Below are positions 35,294 to 45,160 of a stretch of DNA of 64,000 bases, in pieces. A program made the translations under genes and the position numbers. Source of the stretch: Sacculina carcini (lineage: Eukaryota; Arthropoda; Thecostraca; Sacculinidae); the NCBI GenBank assembly GCA_916048095.2, contig OU696586.1, positions 5,406,249-5,470,248 of the forward strand. The letters are read 5' to 3'. The notes under the pieces are model-generated. The model was not told where the DNA came from. It saw nothing but the letters and a program-made list of their open reading frames with translations, and did no database searches. Position 1 is the stretch's first letter. Every line of letters starts with the position of its first letter.

Positions 35294-35916
35294 CGTCCGT
35301 TGACGTTCCGACGACGTTCGACTGAACGTCGAATGGCAGCTGCTCCAGCGACGGTGTCATCAGCTGAATCATCACCGGCCGCTACACATGCCGCCATGGT
35401 TCCAGAACTAGCTGAAGCATCTGCCCGTGTCAATATACGAGCCCTCGAGATCAGACGACTCATAGTTACTGTCTGCATATCGTCTTCCTGTAGTCCTGCC
35501 GAAACTCGGTCCGGAAACCCACTAATGAACGCCAACTTCACCGAGAGTTCCAATCCCTGACTGACAAAACCGCACAAGCCAGCGAGTCGTCTAAGCTCAT
35601 TTGCGTACACATCCACTTGCTCTCCTTGCCACTTCTTCTTCGTCAGCATGGCAAATGATTCAACTGGATTGGGGGAAAACGCTTCTCGCAGTTTGGATTT
35701 GATCAAATCGTACCTTGACTGCGCCTCTTCACTGAGCTCGAGGTAGAGTGACAATGCTCCTCCTTCCAGAAATAGTGGCACAAACGCATGCAGCTCAGTC
35801 ACTCCTGTCAGCTTGGCCACAAGTTCTGCCTTCTTCAACCATGCGACTACGTCGCCAGTACCGTCAAAATTCTTCATCATTGTTGTAGCCGAAATAGCTT
35901 GTGGTTTGATGTCCAT
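35113..35916 (-). CDS. gag: Gag polyprotein of LTR element 1
   Basis: About 267 residues from MDIKPQAISATT. The capsid-like part contains FDGTGDVVAWLKKAELVAKL and KWQGEQVDVYANELRRLAGL. The C-terminus carries zinc-knuckle sequence CFNCGQTGHVAAKC. The start codon lies inside the 5' LTR. Confidence 0.85.
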   Translation of the reverse strand: MDIKPQAISATTMMKNFDGTGDVVAWLKKAELVAKLTGVTELHAFVPLFLEGGALSLYLELSEEAQSRYDLIKSKLREAFSPNPVESFAMLTKKKWQGEQVDVYANELRRLAGLCGFVSQGLELSVKLAFISGFPDRVSAGLQEDDMQTVTMSRLISRARILTRADASASSGTMAACVAAGDDSADDTVAGAAAIRRSVERRRNVNGRCFNCGGAHMARHRRRSAIVCFNCGQTGHVAAKCAKGNDVGGVSAPRSSPSVQWRRNAGV

Positions 35917-36404
35917 TTTTAAAATGACGAAAACAACACTGTCTCGTAAAATGATGAACTCTATTGATGACGAAAACAAATATGATTTAACAACAAGAAG
36001 AAAACTCACACATACACAGTAGAGCAATAATCTCTCTCTAGGCTGGCATAAATCATATCCACACAAACAGCACACAGAAGACTACACCGACCAGTCCACA
36101 CATAACAACACAACGCACGATGAGCACTACAACACCACTCCCGTCATTCCATACAATCCGCTAACACCAGTACACGCTGCATACAAACATACAAACACGA
36201 AGTAGAATCACACGCATGAATACAGTGACGCACATACACACACACACACACACACAAGTCTACGCTCAGTCACACACAGGTACACACACAAGTCTACGCT
36301 CGCAAGCGCACACGCTCTCCTACACTCACGCTCAACTCAGCAAACGCATTCACCCCCCATTCATTCCTTCGCACAGCGTTCAATTTCTGACTAACAATAC
36401 CACA
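35900..36404 (-). repeat. 5' LTR of LTR element 1
   Basis: Pair of 31631-32135. No typical tRNA primer site (TGG...) is seen in the bases right after it on the minus strand. Confidence 0.93.
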
Positions 36405-37270
36405 GGAACACCCGAAATAATAGGAGAAGAAGATGAATATTCGGAGTTACAGCGTACCGAAAATGACCGATCAGCAAGATAAGATGACAATAGAGACAGC
36501 GCGGAGGAAGAAATACCGGCATGCCGTAGATCCTGGCGGAGGATGGAGTGGTTCACAAGGTCAAAAGCGGAAGAAAAGTCAAGCGAAATGAAAAGCACAG
36601 AATTACCCACGGAAAAAGAAGCAAGTATATCATTAAGCAGAGAGAGGAGCAGAGTTTCAGTTGAGTGCCCGGAAACGAAACCAGATTGACATGGATCTAG
36701 GGCCGAATATATGCAAGGACGGAGCTGAGGAAGAATGGCAGCCTCAAGAAGCTTGGAGGGAAGAGGAAGCAAAGAAATAGGTCTGAAATTGCTGGGGATG
36801 GAGGAGTCAAGGGAAGGTTTTTTTAGAATAGGTGAGACAATGGCGTCTTTAGATGCTAGGAAATTTCCATGAAGAAAAGAAGTATTTACAAGATGGGTAA
36901 GCACAGGAGCAAGCAGAAAGATGGAGTCAGAGAGAACACGAAAGTTGATTGGATCAGAGGGGCACCTGGATTTTTGTAGCTTAGTTAGAAGCTTGATTGT
37001 CATCGCAGGTGTGATAGGTGAGAAGGCATCGAGGGAAGTATTTGAGGACGAAAAAGTTAGAGGAAGGGAGGATGAAGGAAGCTTTGATCTGGCGAAGATA
37101 AGTTTATCGCAGAAAAAAGATGAAAAACATGACGCAGAAATAGAGCAAGGAGCCGATTTGGAAAAACCGGTGATAGATTTCAGGGTGTGCCACCTGGAGT
37201 CAGAGGAATTTGAGCGGGATGAAAGCTTATCTTTATAATATACAGATTTTGCAGAATCGAGAGAGGAAAG
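36405..37270 (-). mobile_element. L2/CR1-like LINE, upstream half (5' truncated)
   Basis: The minus-strand frame is open from about 37265 to the insertion and encodes the linker and RT fingers: NFRPISLLPLPSKLLEAAIL, CQSGFVSGHSTETLLLSLL, LFISLDFSSAFDLVNHSIL, ending at SGVP. It continues as QGSLLGP at 31625. The endonuclease is absent, and the 5' end coincides with the start of duplication copy A. Confidence 0.85.
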
Positions 37271-38481
37271 TTGGTTGGATTCACATGTATTTTAACGATA
37301 ACGAGATAATTAGTAGTTACAATCCCTTGCATACGGTTACCTCGCATACACAAGGATATAAATATTGTTTTTAGAGACTTCCTTACGTTTAATTGACAGA
37401 ACTGGATTTATTGGATGTTTCAGCGCTATTGAAGACATTGGAGCTTTGGCTCGTTAAGAAGTGCGGAATCAAGGAAAAATATTACGCACCTCTATATTAC
37501 GATCAAGACTATTATTAAAATGACGTTATTACATATAAGTTTACGTTATTAAATAGACTAATAGACTATTTACACGTTACGCTATTAAATATTAAAATTA
37601 AATACTACTATACGTACTATAGTAATAAATAGTACTATACTTACGTTACGTTATTAAAAGAGTAATTTATTATCAGTAATATGTTGTTACTGCATTATGT
37701 TACTATATAGACTATTATAGTGAAAACATTACGTTCAAGACTGACCGGTATCAAGCGAGGTTCATGAGTGTTTGACACTAGCAGACGACGGCAGACTTGT
37801 GATCGAGAATGCGTGCCAAACTGCACCCACACACGCACAACTATTTATACCCAGACATACAACCACCCACACACACTATCCTCGCACTCGCACACACCCA
37901 CTCACACTCATATACACACGCACAAACATACACACACCCATGCATAAAACTTAGTGCCATTTGAAGCCACGTTATTGGAATAATATAAACACATTCAAAT
38001 TTAAAACGGCAATATACATTAATATTGCTTAATGGCAATGTACATATAATTTATACTTTTACTTATTTATTTTTACATATAGTATATAAATAGCTGTTGT
38101 TGTATATAGTTGATGTATGAATGTATATCTAGTATACTATGGTGATTGAGGATCTCTGAAAATTTATTGATCATATCAAATTTGCTTAGTCAATGATTGA
38201 ATTCATGATTAACACTTAAAAAATACAATTATGTTTATGACTAACTAATCATATTTTTATGGTTGGATAAATATATATTTAACGATTTCTTGTTGTAGAC
38301 AAGATCAGGCAACATAACTATAACTGTTGTAGACAAAACATGGTCGCACTGTGTCAAACATGGTCACACAAATATGGCCGATTAGTAGCATATTTTTTCT
38401 TTTATTATGCATGCTCAAGCAAATAGGAAGCATCTACAAATTGAACAGATTCAAGCTGAACTTATGAAAGCCACACATACA

Positions 38482-38513
<32 letters not shown>

Positions 38514-38718
38514 TACACACAAGCATATGCACACAAGCACACGCACGAGGAGATATTCACAAAAGCTCAGAATTATTTACATTTCAATGCCCGCAATTCT
38601 TCAGTTTTGAACACCTTTTTGCATGAGTGTGTGTATGTGTTTGTGTATGTATGTGCGTATGTGTGTGTGTGTGTGTGTGTTTGTGTGTGAGGTGAGTGCA
38701 TGAGACTGTAGAGTATGT
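37271..38718. other. AT-rich flank of cuticle gene A
   Basis: No intact gene. 37395-37520 matches the small open frame at 56352 in copy B, but its ATG is absent here. CA-rich runs occur near 37820-37940 and 38470-38545. A minus-strand AATAAA at 38405-38400 may end the cuticle transcript. Confidence 0.5.
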
Positions 38719-40765
38719 CTATTTGTGGCTGTATCCCAGCACGCCGTACGGCTGATAATGATGGCGGTACAGGTAGGGGGTCGAGTAACTGTACGAGAAA
38801 CTGGGCACGGGCGCCACCGCCGGCGCACCGTACACGACGGCCGGTGCGTGGGCCACCGGCTGCACGAGCTTGTGAGTCAACGCATGCGCCTTCGTGTCGG
38901 CCGGGGTCTTACCGTCGACCGGCTCCACCTTGTAGTGCACGGCTGAGTGGGGACGGCCGTGTCCGACGCCGTACGGATAACCATATCCGGCATATCCGTG
39001 ACCGTATCCGGCGTATCCGTGGCCGTATCCGGCGTATCCGTGGCCGTATCCGGCGTATCCGTGGCCGTGTCCGGCGTATCCGTGGCCGTATCCGGCGTAT
39101 CCGTGGCCGTATCCATAATCGGGTGCGGCGGCGGCGGCTGCTGCTGCTTGGTTGTAGAGGTAGGCATGCTGGGCCTTGGCTGCCTTCACTGCCGGCGTGT
39201 CCTCGACGGGCTTGGGGACGCTGCGGCGACGACGATGGTAGTACTTGGCATGGCTGGCGTCGGCGTCGGTGTCAGGTGCAGCGTCGGCGGCGGCGGCGGC
39301 CTCCTCGTACAAATGCTCAAACTCCTCGCGCGCGGCCTTCACCTCGGCCGTCTCTTGCACCGGCTCGGGTCCCGCAGCCTGCTCGGTTTTGTCGGCAGTG
39401 GCTGCCACAGGCAGGTTGGTGGCGGCCACGCGGAATCCGCCGGCGTCGGCCACGTAGTTGACCGTCTGTGTCTTGCCGTTGGAGTCGATGTAGCTGTACG
39501 AGCCGACTGTGGCTCCGTGAGGGTTGCGAGTCTCCGTCTTGCTGCTCTGACCGTCCGTGTAGCCGTAGCTGTACCCTCCGAGCACGTCTTGCGAGTGATA
39601 CTGTGATGCAGCCGGGCCGTAGGCGTGTGGGAGTGCCGGGGCGTATGCGTGGGCTACAGCCGGCTTATAGGAGTGAGGTACAACGGCAGGGTACTTGTGA
39701 TTGAGCACTGAGTAAGCAGGGGACACTGGCGCGTGGTTGTAAGAGTACGGGCTGTAAGGGTGGCCCAGGTAGCCGTAAGACTGGGCACCGTATCCGTGGA
39801 AAGAGCCGGCCCACGGCACGCCCGCATAGGCCGCGGTGTACGGGCCTACATGAGCGGCCGAGACTGCCAGCAATGCTGAAATAACAACCTGCACACACAC
39901 ACACACATACACAAACATATTTACACATACTCAAATATACATACACAAACACACACACATATCCACATATTTCTCAATGCTCAAAATCTAATAGGAATCA
40001 CAGTTTTGGCCTACAAAAACGCAGGATTAAAAAGGACATCCAAAAATATAGTTTCCCAAATAGAGTTGTAGATAGATGGAATAGGTTGCCAAGCGACGTA
40101 GTACGCCAACCAACGACACAACTGTTTAAGAAGACATATGACAGCTGGAAGGCGGGAGTCACGAGCCTCTGACTCATTCCTGCGAAGACAACTAGTAAGA
40201 ACAACTAGTAAGAACATACACGTGATTGAACACGAGCTAAGTAGTTTCTCGTGTGATTTTTAACTGTTTTAGGGATGTTTTCGAGAAAAATCATGTCGTG
40301 TTTCGGAAAGTTACTCATATAAGGTTTGATATTGTATATATTTTCATCAGCCGCTCAAATGATAGCATTGCTCGAGCGTGCGTGTGAGACTTAATAGAAA
40401 TACAGGGTGGATACGCATGCAGGGTGGACGCAAAGCTATTTAGTAAAGTCTTCCTCCTAACTGATTTAATAAGAACAAAATTAGATGAAATACTAAACAT
40501 ATTTATATTTTATTTCTGAATGCTCAGTAAAATATGATACTTGCTTACTCGTGTGGGCACTTATCAAAGTTTTAATTATATCTTTCTGTGAGATTTAACT
40601 GTTATTGGCTAGTCAAATATCCCCGGGTACAACATACAACAGTCTGATCTGACCGTCGCACTGCCCAGTGAAATATCACTTGTAATAATAACAGCTGCAC
40701 CAGTGACAGCGTTAATCGACAGAGAGCAAATGCTTCAGCGAGCGAGCACTCACCAGGACTTTCAT
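38719..40765 (-). CDS. Rebers-Riddiford cuticle protein, copy A
   Basis: Two exons: 40765-40754 (MKVL only) and 39888-38719, 393 residues in all. The tiny first exon ending in the signal peptide is typical of arthropod cuticle genes. Signal peptide about 1-16 (VVISALLAVSAA). The chitin-binding RR domain spans about 108-165: GGYSYGYTDGQSSKTETR, then GATVGSYSYIDSNGKTQTV, YVADAGGFRV and TNLPV. An Ala/Glu-rich helical segment, a tetrabasic HRRRRSV (222-228), an Ala run and a GYGHGYA-type heptapeptide array (about 262-310) follow, then a Tyr/Pro/Ala-rich tail. It should be secreted into the exoskeleton. It is 98% identical to copy B (eight residue differences by eye). TATA and Inr lie just upstream. 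The intron holds an antisense LINE tail. Confidence 0.9.
38986..39112 (-). repeat. 21-bp coding repeat in cuticle gene A
   Basis: About six to seven units encoding GYAGYGH. One unit reads GHGHGYA where copy B has GYGHGYA. Copy number is the same in both genes. Confidence 0.85.
39995..40225 (+). mobile_element. CR1-like LINE 3' tail in the intron of cuticle gene A
   Basis: + frame RRIKKDIQKYSFPNRVVDRW then NRLPSDVVRQPTTQLFKKTY and a stop at 40170, the characteristic C-terminus of CR1-type RTs. It ends in a duplicated actagtaagaaca tail. 5' truncated to about 0.2 kb. Same family as the fragment at 49.9-51.1 kb (KDIKKYSFP). Confidence 0.75.
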
Positions 40766-40784
40766 GATGAACTCTCTGGTGTTG

Positions 40785-40820
40785 ACTGTGCTGAACAACA
40801 CGCGCCAAACTGCTTAAATA
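40785..40820 (-). promoter_or_regulatory. TATA box and initiator of cuticle gene A
   Basis: Minus-strand TATTTAA (40820-40814) lies 28-29 bases before a TCAGC initiator-like site, with the ATG about 25 bases further on. The same arrangement is kept in copy B. Confidence 0.65.
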
Positions 40821-40829
40821 CCCCTCACA

Positions 40830-41615
40830 TACCTGCGCGTGTGTACTCGGTGTGTGTGTATGTTTGTGTGGGTGTGTGTGTGTCTACCCTGAGGGTATGA
40901 CCACACCCAGACGCACATCTCGGCAGATGAGATCTCTTTTCTTGCCAGACTTTTGTTGTCTGTGGCGCAGGGCTTGTTTGGCTTACCAACCAAAACATGG
41001 TTTAAACCAAGTGTTTTTTTTAAAATAAAAAAACATTGTTTTTTTTTAAAATTGTTTTTTGACAGAAATGATTTTTCTTATATAGGAATGATCAAATATT
41101 CTCAGAATTAGTAAATGAGTTCATTATTACAGTATTAAATCTTCATAAATATTACTGTTTGGCATGATTTTATGGGTTTGCACGATCTGGGAAACATTTT
41201 TATTAACATTTTTGTTTTTTGCTGGGGAAACATTGTAGTTGGTATTTATTAGAAATCCTAAATATTTACGACAAAACATTTGAGTTTCTATGGAAAAAAC
41301 ATTTTTAGAAACCTCTGAGATAAAAAAAACTGTGTCTAATCTGAAAACAAACATGAATTAACCTCCATTGACAAAACGATTTTTAGTCACTAGGTTTTCA
41401 TAAATAAGGCCATTGGGTTTTTGGTTTGGACTTTGCAAACATATGTGGGTGTTTAAAATCGGCTGCTTTCGCAATTGGAAGCGGTTTAAGCGGCTTTGCC
41501 TATAGATGCTACAAGGTGAAATTCAAGATCCTGTGTGTACATTTTTATGATTTTATTTTTATATTTTTTAAGTCACATAAAAGTAACTCACATACAAGTT
41601 GTAAATTAAAGCATA
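40830..41615. other. Upstream region of cuticle gene A
   Basis: TG-rich patch at 40840-40885, poly(A)/(T) runs at 41010-41060, otherwise AT-rich and matched in copy B. No gene seen. Confidence 0.4.
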
Positions 41616-41804
41616 CAGAGCCGTAAAGAGGTGTTATGGGGCTCCTCCAAAGGAAAATTGATGATACAATTATGAAAACCATGTACAAAAAAGCTAGTGA
41701 CGATTTTAGCCACACGTTCACTCTGGGAGCCCCTTCTGCTTCCTTCTAAATGTGACCCTGAACATCGTGGGGCCCACGGCTGAGGGGCTGTCGATACGGC
41801 TCTA
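41616..41804. mobile_element. hAT-like MITE (copy A)
   Basis: Ends cagagccgta / tacggctcta. Flanking 8-mers aaagcata and aaagcaaa match at seven of eight positions. Interior has ggggccc-type blocks. Same ends as the MITE at 21620. Confidence 0.7.
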
Positions 41805-42063
41805 AAAGCAAAAAATCATGCTATAATTCTCAATTCAATTTTCAAACCTGAATGCGATGAAACTGCAGAACAATTCGGCAATACACTGTAACTAACTACA
41901 CTACCACAGCTTTAGGTTTGCCACAACTTTGTTCATTCAAGACCGTGCATATACATTTGATGATCCACGAAAGCGGCGGTTTGCGAGTTCAATGAACCCC
42001 ACATGCATGTCATATGCGTGTACAATGCGCACATACATACATACAAGCACACACGCATATATA

Positions 42064-42071
42064 TACACACA

Positions 42072-42161
<90 letters not shown>

Positions 42162-42163
42162 CA
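42064..42163. repeat. (CA)n array, copy A
   Basis: About 100 bp of CA dinucleotides. The copy B counterpart (61004-61166) is longer. Confidence 0.9.
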
Positions 42164-42169
42164 GTATTT

Positions 42170-44270
42170 CGTCCACATTTTTGCCACATTTCTCACTATT
42201 TTCCTGCCTGTCAGACGAGTCAGAAAACGTAACACACACCGACGACCGCTCCCATTCAACATACGATTATTATACAAGAGAAGAAAGTACGACTTACTAC
42301 AAAAAAGACAGACGAATACCGGAAATTAAACAAAGAATGCAAGATTGCCATACGAAACCACTCTGCGACGTTGATATCAGAGCGAATCCAGAAAAGACCG
42401 AACGATTTTTGGCGACAATGCAAACACATAATTGGCACAACAAACCGAAAACATCCGACTATACATGACGCAAACGAACTTAACGACCAATATCTCAACA
42501 TCGGAGCATTGACATCACGGGAAATACCACTTAGCGACTACTGTATAGCCAACAGACTGCCACGAGTCAATACAGGCTGTTTACAACTGAGTGCGATCAG
42601 TATGGAAGCATTGACGATGATCGTACTTAGCATGAAGCCGAACATGACAGAAGACGCCGACGGCATCAGTATGAAGTCGATAATCACTTTTTACGACGGT
42701 ATATGCCATATACTATTAGACGTTGTGAATGAAAGCCTAATAACATGCGAAGTACCAACACGACTCAAACATGCGATGATCGTTCCTATACCTAAAGGCA
42801 ACAACGACACGAGACCGATATCCATACTTCCGCCAGTAATGAAAATAATAGAGAAGGTGGTGCAACTACAACTGACCCAATACATGGAAGACCATAACAT
42901 ATTGAGTGATGCACATCATGGCTACAGTAAAAACCACTCGTGTGAAACAGCGCTTACAACAGTCACCGACACCATCTTCAAGGCTATGCAGGAAAGGAAA
43001 GCGACAATCGTAACATCCATTGATTTGTCAAAGTGCTTTGATATTGTTGACCACGACCTACTGCTCGACAAAATACGATGTTACAACATCGATGACCGCT
43101 GGTTCCGACATTACTTGAAAGGCCACACTCAACAAGTTTGAAGTGCAACAGCCTGGTGGATACCAATTATCATCCAAGAGAGCGACAACACCAAATATGT
43201 CGATATTTCAAGGGGGCTCTCTCAGTTGTGTGCAGTTCTTGCTTTTTTCTAACGACTTGTCATCTCATGTATCGAAAAGAATCGAAATCGTACAATATGC
43301 AGACGACACCACATTAACCATTTCAACGAGTAAGCATCAATTGAACGAAACGATACATTATCTGGAACGAAGTCTTCAGAACATATTTTGTGACTACACC
43401 GCAAACAAGATGAAAATAAATTCTCAGAAAACGCAGGTTTTGATAGCTGGAACAAAATACCTGCTGAAAACATTTCCTACTGTACAATTGCGCTTTTCAG
43501 ATACAAACATTGCCGAACAGAACAGCATCAAGCTATTGGGAGTTACGCTAGATAAACATCTCGACTTTGAAGAGCATATTGACAAACTAGCTCGCAAATC
43601 GACAGGCATGCTGATTGCCTTGAACAACGCCAAGTCATCTTTACCCGAAAGAACACATCGACCTCTCATCAATGCGTTCATTATGTCAACACTTACATAC
43701 TGCATCACTATATATGGCACAGCAGAACCTACACAGCTTCACAAACTTCAAAAAGTCCTCAACTTCTGCGCACGAATACTCACGAAAAGACGAAAACGAG
43801 ATCATATATCCGACGCATTTACCAAGCTGGGAATGCCGCGAATTGACGAGTTATCTACAACCAACAGAAAACGACTCATTTTCAAAATTATGCAGACAAA
43901 CACACCGAACCTGCTGTACAACACCATAGAACGACAAAGCGGATCTCGAACGACAAGACAAAGCGACATTATCTACCCGAAGATTATCACAGATGCCGGA
44001 AGAAAACGATTGAACTACGACGCTGCCAGATATATATACGGAACATTCACATGAAAGCGCACTCGTGAACACAACTTGAATATCGCACAAACACGAACCT
44101 TACTGCCTATGAGCTTATATATCAAGTGGTTGCTGAGTACGTGCTAATATGTCTATATTGATGTTATGTTATTGTTTGTATACATGAATGATTGTGTGTG
44201 TGTATGTGTGTGGGTATGTGTGCCTGTGTGCGTGTGTGTATATATATATATGTATATGTGTGTGTATGTG

Positions 44271-44343
<73 letters not shown>

Positions 44344-44373
44344 ATGTATGTATATATATTGTACTGAAAAGCC
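42170..44373 (+). mobile_element. Jockey/CR1-type LINE, 5' truncated and frameshifted (copy A)
   Basis: RT domain in two frames. First, 42371-43141: AMIVPIPKGNNDTRPISILP, TIVTSIDLSKCFDIVDHDLL, ending HTQQV and stop. Second, 43143-44057: SIFQGGSLSCV, IVQYADDTTLTIS, then thumb and C-terminal sequence to a stop. The break is a single frameshift at about 43137 and is identical in copy B, so it predates the duplication. The endonuclease is missing. The 3' UTR contains TG/TA arrays (44190-44358) and continues after the LTR insertion at 49808 (tgcaataaatgcaattttct). Confidence 0.85.
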
Positions 44374-44830
44374 TGTGGCGTCGTGAAGCCACATTGAAAA
44401 CGAGGAAGACACGGCGAGAAAAGTCTATTGCAGGCGAGATCACAATACAAGATAATACCAGCGAATGCGAGCGAATCCGAGCGAATGGCCCTTTGACCGG
44501 CAGTGTGCCGTGTTATATAAGCTCGGTCATGTGACCTTTCACACGGTCACATGACCATTCACACGGTCACATTCACACACACACGCCTAACCGCGTTCAC
44601 CAATACAGAAGGATACACACAGACATACACTTGACATGCATACACGCCAGACACGCATACAAACGAGCGAAACGCACACACAAAGGATACACTTGGATAC
44701 ACACAGACATACACTTGACATGCATACACGCCAGACACGCATACAAACGAGCGAAACGCACACACAAAGGATACACTTGAATACACACAGACATACAACC
44801 GCCCAACCACGCAACTTGCACGCCTCCACA
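44374..44830 (-). repeat. 3' LTR of LTR element 2
   Basis: 457 bp. It contains two tandem copies of an 84-bp CA-rich segment (about 44611-44778) and a ttatataa promoter-like motif near 44512. Confidence 0.93.
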
Positions 44831-45040
44831 GTACTCCGCCGCCTGAGAACGGAGTTCATAACACAAGGTCAAGGTCGGTCATACATATCACAAATCATAC
44901 ATACACATATGCGCACACTCATACGTAGTCACACACACACCCACAATATAGACACAATATACTCACACATTCGAACATCCAAATGTGCAAATGACAGTTA
45001 CCACGACGGGTAGAAGTGATACATGTCAAGATAGGCACAC

Positions 45041-45087
<47 letters not shown>

Positions 45088-45160
45088 CAGCAAAATGACC
45101 CGTTTCATGGACAAGTCCTGAATAAAAAAAACACACGATAAATCAGTAGTACAAAAATCA
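44831..45160. other. Untranslated 3' part of LTR element 2
   Basis: Between the pol stop and the 3' LTR. Includes a pure (AT)n array at 45042-45086 and CA runs. Confidence 0.6.

Larger units (their letters stand above)
31631..36404 (-). mobile_element. LTR retrotransposon 1 (Ty3/gypsy-type order), looks whole and young
   Basis: LTRs of 505 bp at 35900-36404 (5' by transcription) and 31631-32135 (3'), TG...CA ends, 5-bp target duplication ggaac (31626-31630 and 36405-36409). The LTRs look almost identical by eye, so insertion is recent. The polypurine tract (aagggggag) abuts the 3' LTR. gag and pol are both long and open. The domain order PR-RT-RNaseH-INT places it among Metaviridae; the lineage is uncertain. 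Confidence 0.93.

Noticed and set aside
38715-39606. Plus-strand frames over the cuticle genes (Arg- and Gly/Val-rich)
   Set aside because: Shadows of the minus-strand coding repeats; the minus frame has signal peptide, RR domain and promoter.
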